In this document: positions 56,408 to 64,000 of the stretch, one piece after another | How positions within the stretch are numbered: the first letter of the stretch is position 1 | How the letters are laid out: each line of letters begins with the position of its first letter | DNA from: CAVQGZ01 sp963714455 | Lineage (GTDB): Bacteria; Actinomycetota; Actinomycetes; Jiangellales; Jiangellaceae | DNA: 64,000 bases | Assembly (NCBI GenBank): GCA_963714455.1 | Contig: CAVQON010000002.1 | Span: forward strand, 56,506 to 120,505 | Direction of reading: 5' to 3' | The notes under the pieces: generated by a model | Databases searched by the model: none | Told to the model about the DNA's origin: nothing | Seen by the model: only the letters and a program-made list of their open reading frames with translations | Translations under genes and position numbers: made by a program

Positions 56408-58844
56408 GTGTCCACTCGCATCTCGCGAGGCACGCGGACGGCCGTAGCAGGTACTGCTGCGGCTGCACTCGCCGCGTCCGCCCTCGCCCTCGCCCCTACA
56501 GCCGGGGCTGTCACGGATCCGGATGTCATCCGGATCGCTGGCCCAGACCGCTACGCGACCTCGGTCGACGCGGCGAACAAGGCCAACGCCAGCCCCATCC
56601 CGCCTCGGTGACGACGAGGTCATCATCGCCTCCGGTCTGGCCTTCCCTGACGCACTCGCAGGTGCCGCTCTGGCCGGGTCCGTCGACGGTCCGATCCTGC
56701 TGACCGACCCCAACAAGCTACCGGCGCCGCTCGACAACTACCTCGTCGACAAGAAGCCGAGCATCGTGCACATCCTCGGCGGACCCGGCGCGGTGTCGAC
56801 AGCGGTCGAGAACGAGATCAAGGCACTGCAGGGCCTCTCGGGTGTGACGATCAACCGCCTTGCCGGCACCAACCGCTACGCGACCGCGCAGGAGGTCGCC
56901 AACTACGTCAACGACCAACGGCGGTGTTGAGGGGCTGCCCGGTGACCTCTACGAGAACGTCGTGTTCCTGGCGACGGGCCTGAACTTCCCTGACGCACTC
57001 GGGGCCGGGCCGCAGGCCTTCCAGGGCCACCCCATCGTGCTGACTGACCCGACCACCCTGAGCCCCGAGGCCGCCTCGACGCTCTCGGACGTCGACGCCG
57101 ACCTCGCCATCATTCTCGGTGGCCCGGGTGCGGTGTCCCAGGCCGTCCAGGACACCGTCGAGCAGTCTGGTGTCGAGACCCTGCGGGTGGCGGGGACCAA
57201 CCGTTTCGAGACGGCCGCTGCCCTGGCGACGACCCTGGTCGGCCTCGGTGAGCTCGACTCGACCAACGTCGGGCTCGCGTCTGGGCTGAACTTCCCGGAC
57301 GCCCTGTCCGCAGCGCCGTACCTCGGCAACCCGACAGGCCCCGCTGGTGCTCGTCACCAACACGGAGGTTCCTGCCGCGACGCAGTCGTTCCTGGAGGCC
57401 CAGGCAACGACGACGGATACGCTGCACGTCTTCGGTGGCCCAGGGGTCATTCCGCCCAGCGTCGTCCAGGCTGCCCAGGCTGCGGCCGCCGCCGACGAGA
57501 TCACCGCTGTGATCAACCCGAGCGGCGGCGACCTCGACGGCCGGCGAGTTCGTCGAGATCCAGTTCAGCGAGCCGGTGGACGCCGGGACGGCGCGAGAAC
57601 CCCGCGCAGCTACACGCTGAACAACGCGGCTCTGACCCCCGCCGATCTCGCTGGTGCAGGCATCGACTACGAGGCCGCCACGCAGACGGTGACCATCCGG
57701 CGTGCCAACCCGCTCGTTCCGGACGATGTCATCGCGCGTCGCCGCGGACACGATCAAGGCCGGAGACGGCAGCGCGCGGACTTCGTGCAGCCCGTGTCGT
57801 TCACCGTGGCGGCCGACACGACGGCACCGACGCTGAGCATCGAGGCGCTGGACAACACCAGCACCATCACGTTGTTCTTCGACGAGCCCGTCACGTCGGC
57901 CCTGCCGCCGGTGGCAGACCCGATCACGATCCGCGCCTTCCTGGTCCGGCACCCACGGTGGGTCCCCCGACGCAGGTGGACCCGCTGGGCACCGAGTGGG
58001 AGGTGTCGGTCTCCGGACCGCTCCAGGCTGGTGACATCATCACGGTCAAGGCTCAGGTGTTCCGCGACCTGGCGGCTCCGCAGGACAGTCGTCCGACGGC
58101 GCAACCGTCATGCCGCAGACGTCACTCACGGTCGAGGCCGACACCACGGCTCCGACCGTGACAGCCGCGACCGCGGCAGTCGAGGCCACCGACCAGGCGT
58201 CCTACCAGATCCAGGGACCTGGTGGTAGCTCAGGCAGAATCCTGATCGAGGCAGACGAGGGCGGCGACGCCGACGGCATCGTCGGCAACGAGTGGGTCGT
58301 GCGCAGCACCGACAACGACGGTGCCCTCACCGTGTCGGTGAACACGAACCTCAAGCAGATCCGGATCGCTTCCGACCTGGACAACCCGGACACGCAGGCA
58401 GCCGCGTTCGATGTCGTCAACGCGCTCAACAACGACGCAACGTTCGCGGCCTTGTTCGATGCCACGCTCACTCGGGTCGGGCCGCTGCGTAGGGATCTCG
58501 CTGACGTGCCCCTGACCGGCGGTGAGTCCACAGCGAACGTCGTGGTTCAGTGGAGCGAGGGCGTTCAAGGGCTGCCGGTCCTCGACCCCGCCAAGCACGG
58601 GATCGACGCCGACGGTGACGGGTTCACCGACTACACCGTCGCCGACGCTCTCGGTCTTCCGGGCACCGTCGCTGACGTGTCCGAGGTGGAGTCCGCCGGG
58701 ACGATCAAGGTCGCGGTCCTGGTGTCCCAGTTGCCGCCACCGCCGTTCGGCGACGGCGCAGCCTTGCGTCTCGAGGCTGGTGCAGCGACGGACCTGTCGG
58801 GCAACGCAAGCGGTACTCAGGTGGTTCCGTTCACCGCTGGGTGA
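56408..58844 (+). pseudogene. Secreted protein with cell-wall-binding repeats (CWB2) and Ig-like C-terminal domains, at least eight frameshifts
   Basis: About 810 residues if corrected. Signal peptide (1 to about 37). Three CWB2 repeats follow, each starting R(I/L/V)AGxxRY/FxTA and holding an (A/S)(S/T)GLxFPDAL plus VLxxGGPGAVS pattern, which anchor proteins to anionic wall polymers. Beyond about residue 370 come beta-sandwich modules (VEIQFSEPVDAGTA; ADTTAPTLSIEALDNTSTI; ADTTAPTVTAATAAVEATD) like SbsA/Big domains, and an Asp-rich calcium-like loop GIDADGDGFTD. Frame changes fall near 56605, 56918, 57342, 57535, 57585, 57740, 57770, 57950 and 58093. A strong terminator follows. Probably a surface-layer-like or adhesin protein displayed on the glycan made nearby. 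Confidence 0.82.
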
Positions 58845-58881
58845 CGCAGTGACAACGGTCGCCTTGTAGCGGCTGTCGGAG

Positions 58882-58912
58882 GGGCCCCCGCTCGCCAGAG
58901 CGGGGGCCCTTT
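58882..58912 (+). terminator. Rho-independent terminator after the CWB2 protein
   Basis: 12-bp perfect stem GGGCCCCCGCTC / GAGCGGGGGCCC with a 4-nt loop, followed by TTT. Confidence 0.9.
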
Positions 58913-59025
58913 CGCGTGCCGCCTGATGCAGTCGCTGTCGAGTCCGGACTCGCCGCCCGCCCACCGCAGCCAATGACTGCCCGGGCCGTATCGTGTCGGT
59001 ACCCGACAGCATTGGAGGCGAACAC

Positions 59026-59718
59026 GTGACGGAATCGACCCATGACCTTGTGGCGCGCATCGTCAAGAAGCTCGACGTGGCCCGAACGATCCCGTCGCTG
59101 CCCGTGAGGCTGCGCGAGCGAGCGGCGGACTCTGCGGTCGACTACATCGCCAGTGACGAGAGGTTCGCAGACGTTGCCGTGAACTTGCACAACGTTGCGA
59201 CGTTGCGCGCAGGCCTGGACGCGGTGTCCTCGCCAGGGTTGGTCGCCGAGTTCGGGGTGCACAAGGGCGACTCGCTGACAGTCATCGCGAAGCACTTCCC
59301 GGAGCAGGTCGTGCACGGCTTCGACAGCTTCGAGGGCCTCCCGACGGCGTGGGGTGGCACGTCGAAGGGAAAGGGCGCCTTCGACATGGGTGGCAGCCCG
59401 CCGACGCTGGACGTCAGCAACGTCCAGTTCCACGTCGGGTGGTTCGACAGCACTGTCCCTGCCTTTGCCGGCACGTCACCAGGGCCGTTCTCGTTCGTCC
59501 ACATCGACTCCGATCTCTACGAGTCTGCCAAGGTCGTCTTTGATCACCTCGGCAGCCGCTTCGTCGCGTCCACGGTGATCGTGTTCGACGAGTACTTCGG
59601 CTTTCACGGCTGGCAGAACCACGAGCACCGCGCGTTCATGGAGTTCCTTGCCGGCTCGGGGCTGGACTACGACGCGATCGCCGTCGGACACATGAACCTT
59701 GCCGTCCGACTGCGGTAG
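59026..59718 (+). CDS. TylF/MycF-type O-methyltransferase
   Basis: 230 residues. GTG 59026 has GGAGG 7 nt upstream and is preferred over GTG 58993. Mg- and SAM-dependent methyltransferase of the TylF (macrocin O-methyltransferase) class: LVAEFGVHKGDSLTVIAKHF (SAM motif I), VHGFDSFEGLPTAWGG, FVHIDSDLYESAKVVFDHL and VIVFDEYFGFHGWQNHEHRAF (metal-binding Asp residues). In polysaccharide loci such enzymes methylate sugar hydroxyls, often capping chains. Stands alone between the CWB2 terminator and the repeat copy B. Confidence 0.9.
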   Translation: MTESTHDLVARIVKKLDVARTIPSLPVRLRERAADSAVDYIASDERFADVAVNLHNVATLRAGLDAVSSPGLVAEFGVHKGDSLTVIAKHFPEQVVHGFDSFEGLPTAWGGTSKGKGAFDMGGSPPTLDVSNVQFHVGWFDSTVPAFAGTSPGPFSFVHIDSDLYESAKVVFDHLGSRFVASTVIVFDEYFGFHGWQNHEHRAFMEFLAGSGLDYDAIAVGHMNLAVRLR

Positions 59719-59802
59719 TCACTAATCGGCAGGCTGGACCGTGACGGCAGGAGCGGGCTTCTACGGGATCGGACTTGGTGACGCGACGGTGGCAACTCGA
59801 CG

Positions 59803-60033
59803 GTGGGCAACGGCAACGCTGGGTCGAGCGCGTCGGCGGCCACGCAGGGCAGCGTCCCGGCGTCCACCGGAGAGCAGGGCGATGCTGCGCAGGACGGCTC
59901 GGCACAGGGCGGCTCGGCACAGGGCGGCTCGTCGGAGGGCGGGGGACAGGGCGGCGGGTCCGGCGCTCAGGCCGCCAAGCCTGCGGCGGGCGAGACAGCG
60001 GCCGAGCTCGGCTTGGTCTGCCAGCCGGTGTAG
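59803..60033 (+). pseudogene. Orphan fragment: C-terminal tail of an LCP protein
   Basis: 76 codons matching the low-complexity tail of the LCP gene at 47701-47895, including AATQGSVPASTGEQG and the end ELGLVCQPV, with about 12 extra codons of Gly/Ser/Gln repeat. No LCP catalytic domain precedes it and a stop in frame lies shortly upstream. It is the left end of the duplicated segment and marks its breakpoint. Confidence 0.85.
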
Positions 60034-60074
60034 CACGTAGCCTGGCGCGGGCAGGGCAGGCGAAGGAGGAGCTG

Positions 60075-60992
60075 GTGAGGGCGACCTCGGTCACGGCGGT
60101 CGTCGTCACCTACAACCGTGCTGCGCTGCTGGCCGAGTGCCTCGACGCCATCGCGGCACAGACCATGCCCCCTGACCGGGTCGTCGTGGTCGACAACGCC
60201 TCGACCGACGACACCGCTGCGCTCCTGTCGCAGCGTACGGACGTCGACGCCATCCGACTCGCCGTGAACACCGGCGGGGCAGGTGGGTTCGCCGCCGGCA
60301 TCCAAGCCGCGCTGGTGGGTGGGGTGGACGCGATCTGGCTGCTCGACGACGACACGATCCCACAGCCCGACGCCCTCGCCGAGCTCGTCCGGGCGCGCGA
60401 GGCCTACCGGGGCGTGACGCCCGCCGTCGTCGCCAGCCGGGTCGTGTGGACCGACGGCCGCGACCACCCCATGAACACCCCACGCACGCTGCCCGGGGCG
60501 ACTCGTGAGAGCCTCGACGCGGCGGCGGCGGTCGGAGCACGTCCGGTCCGGTCGGCCTCGTTCGTGTCGATCCTGGTGGACTCGGCCACCGCAGCCGAGC
60601 GTGGCCTCCCGGTGGCGGACTACTTCTTGTGGAACGACGACTTCGAGTACACGACGCGGCTGATCCGCGGTGGCGTCGGCCTGTACGTGCCGACCAGCGT
60701 CGTCGTGCACAAGACGCGAGTGTTCGGCAGCACCGATGCCGACCCCGGGGAGCGGTTCTACTACGAGGTGCGCAACAAGGTCTGGATGTTCACCCGCAGC
60801 ACCAGCCTCACGCCGACTGAGAAGGTCGCCTACGGCGGCTCGACGCTCACGCGCTGGATCAGGACGTTCATCGACTCGCCTGACCGTGCCACACTGCGCG
60901 ACGGCCTGCGTCGTGGCCTCGCCGCCGCGTGGACGGCGCCGCCGCGCCCGACCGAGGCCGTGCTCGCCGAAGCCGCTGAGCCGCGGCCATGA
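60075..60992 (+). CDS. GT2 glycosyltransferase (GlfT1-like), copy B, intact
   Basis: 305 residues, GTG with AAGGAGG 8 nt upstream. VTAVVVTYNRAALLAECLDAI, VVVDNASTDDTAALL, NTGGAGGFAAGIQAAL, IWLLDDDTIPQPDAL (DDD metal site, about 94-108), YFLWNDDFEYTTRL (about 178-191) and a basic C-terminal amphipathic part. The WNDDFE block is like the catalytic region of actinobacterial galactofuranosyltransferase GlfT1 and rhamnosyltransferases. The stop overlaps the next ATG. Close paralogue of the frameshifted copy A. Confidence 0.9.
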   Translation: MRATSVTAVVVTYNRAALLAECLDAIAAQTMPPDRVVVVDNASTDDTAALLSQRTDVDAIRLAVNTGGAGGFAAGIQAALVGGVDAIWLLDDDTIPQPDALAELVRAREAYRGVTPAVVASRVVWTDGRDHPMNTPRTLPGATRESLDAAAAVGARPVRSASFVSILVDSATAAERGLPVADYFLWNDDFEYTTRLIRGGVGLYVPTSVVVHKTRVFGSTDADPGERFYYEVRNKVWMFTRSTSLTPTEKVAYGGSTLTRWIRTFIDSPDRATLRDGLRRGLAAAWTAPPRPTEAVLAEAAEPRP

Positions 60993-61825
60993 CGCGGCTG
61001 CCGTTCTCCGTCCTGCTCCCCATCTATGCCGGGGACCGGCCCGACTACCTCGCCCGGTCGCTGGCCAGCGTCACGGTCGAGCAGACCCGCCCACCCGACG
61101 AGGTCGTCGTCGTGCGCGACGGCCCGGTGAGCCCCGAGCTGGCGCAGACTCTTGCCGAGTTCGCGGCGACCTCGTCCGTCCCCGTGGTGCAGGTCGAGCT
61201 GCAGCACAACGAGGGGCTGGGTCGGGCGCTGGACCGGGGGCTTGCCGCCTGCCGACACGACGTCGTGGCCCGGCAGGACGCCGATGACATCTCCCTGCCG
61301 GAGCGGTTCGAGCGGCAGCTGCCGCTCATCGAGGCGGGTGCCGAGCTGGTGGGCGCGGGCCTGCTGGAGTTCGGTGAGGACGAGCACGACGTCGTGGGGC
61401 AGCGGACCCCACCGACGAGCCGAGCCGAGATCCGCCGCTCGGCCCGCTTCCGTGACCCGTTCAACCATCCCACGGTGGTGTACCGACGGGCCGCCGTCGA
61501 GGCGGTCGGTGGCTACGCGCACCTGCCGCTGATGGAGGACTACTGGCTGTTCATGCGCATGCTCGAGAGTGGCGTGGTCGCCGACAACCTGGCTGAGCCA
61601 CTCGTGCTCTACCGGGTCGGCGCCGGCGCCTACGCGCGGCGGGGCGGGCGGGAGCTCTTGCGCAGCGAGGTCGAGCTGCAGCGGCGCATGCTTGCGGCGG
61701 GCTACGTCACTCGAGGGCAGTACGTTCGCAACGTGGCTGTCCGGGGCGGCTATCGGCTCGTCCCGGAGCAGGTGCGTCGGCTGGCCTATCGCGTGGTCTA
61801 TGCGAGTCGGCCGGACCACCGGTAG
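60989..61825 (+). CDS. GT2 glycosyltransferase, copy B, intact
   Basis: 278 residues, ATG overlapping the previous stop. FSVLLPIYAGDRPDYLARSL, EVVVVRDGPVSPELAQTL, NEGLGRALDRGLAAC, VARQDADDISLPERF (DxD, about 91-105), DPFNHPTVVYRRAAVEAVGG and LMEDYWLFMRMLESG. Typical of transferases in rhamnan, galactan or O-antigen-like loci. Works presumably with the preceding enzyme on the same lipid-linked acceptor. Confidence 0.9.
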   Translation: MTRLPFSVLLPIYAGDRPDYLARSLASVTVEQTRPPDEVVVVRDGPVSPELAQTLAEFAATSSVPVVQVELQHNEGLGRALDRGLAACRHDVVARQDADDISLPERFERQLPLIEAGAELVGAGLLEFGEDEHDVVGQRTPPTSRAEIRRSARFRDPFNHPTVVYRRAAVEAVGGYAHLPLMEDYWLFMRMLESGVVADNLAEPLVLYRVGAGAYARRGGRELLRSEVELQRRMLAAGYVTRGQYVRNVAVRGGYRLVPEQVRRLAYRVVYASRPDHR

Positions 61826-62062
61826 GTCGCGTGACTTCGAAGATGGGGGAGTGGCCGCTGGTTCTCGGTCCCGCCAGGTCGAACCTGCTATCTGCCTGGA
61901 AGCCTGACTACCGGTGCGGCTATGGGACTCTCGCGGAGCGGCACCCGATCATGTGGCAAGTGTGGGGTCGTCCCCAGACGCCTTCTCCCATGACTTGGCG
62001 GCGCGGCACAACCAGTCAGCTGGATGACGCGGGGCGACACGCATCAGCACCCGGGCCACGTG
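61826..62062. other. Gap between convergent genes
   Basis: About 240 bp between the GT2 and the leftward methyltransferase. No coding frame supported. A short TGGGG-tcg-CCCCA-type hairpin near 61962-61976 is the only structure seen. Confidence 0.5.
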
Positions 62063-62664
62063 TCAACCCGGAACAGAGGCAACCACGTTGAACTCGTTGT
62101 AGATGAATGACTTGCCAGCCCAGCGCGGGAAGGGAATGACCGCCAACTGTCGACCTTCAGCCTGTGCCGACGGGTGAGGTTCACCAGCGCTGCACCATCG
62201 ACGAACTCGGTGTGAGAGGGATCGCTGGCGAAGCCCCTCTCCTGCGGCGTCACAAGAACAACTCGCCCGCCGGGACGTACGAGCGGCAGGTACGTCGCCA
62301 TGAGCTCGTCTGCCTGACCTGGCTCCAGGTGCTCCAGCACATGCAACGCCAGCATCGCGTCGAACCGGCCCTTGCGATGGTACTCGGACTCCGCGAACGC
62401 CTCGGGTGTGTAGGCGATGAGCCCACGATCGAGGCATGAACGAACCATATCCGGGTTGTGGTCGATCCCGACTCCCGAACCGTCCAGGAACGCGAGAGTA
62501 CGGCCCAGACCGCACCCGACGTCGAGCACGAAGCCGAGCCGTTGGTGACGGATCCACCAACGGTAGGGGTTGGGGACAGCCCGCTTCCAGCCGGCGCCCT
62601 GGATTCCTTCGAGTCGGGACGCATAGGCACTGGAGCGTGTGTCAGCGACGTGGTCCTCGGCCAT
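62063..62664 (-). CDS. Class I SAM-dependent methyltransferase, one frameshift near the 3' end
   Basis: About 200 residues from the ATG at 62664. SAM motif I FVLDVGCGLGRTLAFLDGSG and GIDHNPDMV, then MLALHVLEHLEPGQADEL and LPLVRPGGRVVLVTPQERGF (methyltransf_11 pattern). A frame change near 62135 is needed to reach the natural C-terminus PRWAGKSFIYNEFNVVASVPG, split here as in the sequence: PRWAGKSFIYNEF then NVVASVPG. Such enzymes often act in glycan or glycolipid loci; acceptor unknown. Divergent from the GtrA gene. Confidence 0.8.
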
Positions 62665-62779
62665 GGTGCGAGGGTACCGGCGCCGCCGCCAGTCCCTCGA
62701 GGCACTCGCCGGGTAACGTCGTCGCCGTGACGAGACGTCGGAGGCGCGGATCACTAGTCGGGGTTTTCTGCTCGACGTA

Positions 62780-63187
62780 GTGAAGAACGACAAGATCGCA
62801 TTCGTCATCGTTGGGGTGGCGAACACCGGTATCGGCGCGCTCTGGTTCATCCTGTTCGAAGTCACGATCGGGAGGACGACCGGCTACATGGTCAGCCTCG
62901 TGGCGGCGCACCTTGCTGCCGTGCTCAGCGCATTCATCTTGTCGCGCACGCTGGTGTTCCCGGTGCGCGGCCACGTCTTGCGCGACCTGTTCCGGTTCTG
63001 GTTGGTCTATCTGACGGGGTTCGCCATCAATCTGGTCCTGTTGCCGTTCGCGGTGGAGGTGCTTCGACTCGCCCCCATCCCAGCGCAACTGGCCATCGTG
63101 CCGGTCACGGCTGTCATCTCCTACGTTGGGCAGAAGTACTTCGCTTTCAGGCGCCCGGCGTATCCAGCAGGGAAGCCGTCAGGGTGA
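62780..63187 (+). CDS. GtrA-like polyprenyl-phosphate-sugar flippase
   Basis: 135 residues, GTG start. Four TMs at about 5-25, 37-57, 70-92 and 102-120, with the family pattern FVIVGVANTGIGALWFILFE, SFILSRTLVF-like AFILSRTLVF and VSYVGQKYFAFR-like ISYVGQKYFAFRR. GtrA-family proteins flip polyprenyl-linked sugars or support wall galactan linkage. The stop overlaps the next ATG (TGATG), coupling it to a GT2, the usual GtrA-GtrB arrangement. Confidence 0.9.
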   Translation: MKNDKIAFVIVGVANTGIGALWFILFEVTIGRTTGYMVSLVAAHLAAVLSAFILSRTLVFPVRGHVLRDLFRFWLVYLTGFAINLVLLPFAVEVLRLAPIPAQLAIVPVTAVISYVGQKYFAFRRPAYPAGKPSG

Positions 63188-64000
63188 TGTCGGCGCGTCC
63201 ACCCGTGTCTGTCGTCGTCCCGGCCTACAATAACGCCGCCTTCGTGGGGGCCACCATCGAGTCGATTCTCGGCCAGACCTTCGGGGACTTCGAACTTCTC
63301 ATCGCTGACCACGCGTCCACCGATGACACGTGGAGCATCGTGTCCGAGTACGCCGACGATGAACGCGTCCGGCTCTTGCGGAGTCCAGCTGGCGGGGGTG
63401 CCGCGAGCCTGGAACCGGTCTCCGACGAGGCGAGAGGCGACTTCGTCAAGTTGGTTTGTGCAGATGACCTGATCTATCCCACCTGTCTTGCCGAGCAGGT
63501 GCGGGTGCTGAGTGAGTGCTCCGAAGTCGCACTGGTCGCCTCGCCGCGCGACGTCGTTGACGCATCCGGGAGGATCCGGTGAAGCGTCGAGGTCTGGCCG
63601 GTCTGTCCGGCCATGTCGCTGGGCCAGAAGCGATTCGGCGCAGCGTGAGGTCAGGCCGCAACATCTTCGGTGAGCCTGCATGTGCGCTGTTTCGCGGGGA
63701 CGCCATCGAGCGGCCGGGGCCTGGTCTACCACCAACCCGTATTTGATCGATGTTGAGACTACCTACGAGTGCTGCTTCTCGGCGACTTCTACGCGCTGTC
63801 GAAGGTTCTGGCTGCTTTCAGAGTGCAGCAGCTCCCAGTGGAGCGTCGCCCTTGTGCGGGACCAGGCCAGCCAGACCGTTTTGGTGAACCACAGCGTCGC
63901 GACGGCGGTCTCTTCCGTGACACCGATCGATGTTCGTGTAGGTGCGGCACGCGCCTACGCCAACGCATTGATGCGGCGTGTTGCCTACGTGGCCTGGTCG
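63187..64000 (+). pseudogene. GT2 glycosyltransferase, frameshifted, 3' end off window
   Basis: Starts MSARPPVSVVVPAYNNAAFV (ATG 63187; GTG 63184 possible). Contains LLIADHASTDDTWSIV, DFVKLVCADDLIYPTCLAEQ and VALVASPRDVVDASGRIR, then shifts frame near 63580: GRNIFGEPACALFRGDAIE follows in another frame. LLLGDFYALSKVLAAFRV (about 63770-63825) and VSSVTPIDVRVGAARAYANA (about 63907-63967) lie in further frames. At least three indels. Domain order is that of a normal GT2 continuing beyond 64,000. Presumed partner of the GtrA flippase. Confidence 0.75.

Larger units (their letters stand above)
59803..61802 (+). repeat. Segmental duplication, copy B
   Basis: Direct repeat of 47701-49670, about 12.1 kb downstream. 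Both GT2 genes are intact here. The inter-gene spacer (stop, TAGCCT, AAGGAGG) is conserved between copies. Confidence 0.88.

Overview
High-GC actinobacterial chromosome segment, probably from the order Micrococcales (inference from gene content and order, not from a marker-gene search). Lineage-typical features are the galU-glp-acetyltransferase-glpR divisome cluster, two DUF348/G5 resuscitation-promoting factors beside ksgA and ispE, the glmU-prs-rplY-pth-mfd run, mazG, the eno-ftsB-DUF501-ppx run, GTG and TTG starts, GTGA/ATGA gene overlaps, and many start codons lying 6-8 nt behind a TANNNT -10 hexamer (predicted leaderless mRNAs).

Layout. 0-46 kb is mostly conserved housekeeping. It runs: a SAF-domain protein and fmdB with a CIRCE (HrcA) operator; a frameshifted penicillin-acylase family gene; 5-formyl-THF cyclo-ligase; galU and the Glp/GlpR divisome cluster; tRNA-Ala; a PMT-type mannosyltransferase divergent from rsmI; metG-tatD; two rpf genes; ksgA-ispE; TetR and MarR regulators; tRNA-Gln; a sulfotransferase-like gene; glmU-prs; rplY-pth-mfd; a sugar ABC transporter operon ending in a GH3 (NagZ-like) gene; a SurA-N lipoprotein, mazG, an amidohydrolase; eno-ftsB-DUF501-ppx; a type-5 uracil-DNA glycosylase, an ACT-domain protein, def and a tRNA with a UAA anticodon; two secreted EEP-fold nucleases; and a Bax1-I membrane protein.

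46-64 kb is an accessory cell-envelope polysaccharide region. A LytR-CpsA-Psr (LCP) ligase is followed by two GT2 glycosyltransferases. That block (LCP tail plus GT2 plus GT2, about 2 kb) is repeated in direct orientation at 59.8-61.8 kb. Between the copies lie a PIG-L N-deacetylase running without a visible stop into a PAPS-dependent sulfotransferase, a chimeric GT2/GT1-like glycosyltransferase, another GT2, a large secreted CWB2-repeat protein and a TylF-type methyltransferase. After the second copy come a SAM methyltransferase, a GtrA-like flippase and a GT2 that leaves the window. The set fits synthesis, modification and wall attachment of a surface glycan.

Data quality. Single-base indels break the acylase, the LCP, the first GT2 pair, the CWB2 protein, the last GT2 and, once each, several others. 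More than 40 conserved genes, including the 3.6-kb mfd, read without a break. The pattern looks more like residual sequencing error corrected only where homologues are well conserved than like real decay. No CRISPR array, insertion sequence, rRNA, prophage or integrase was seen.
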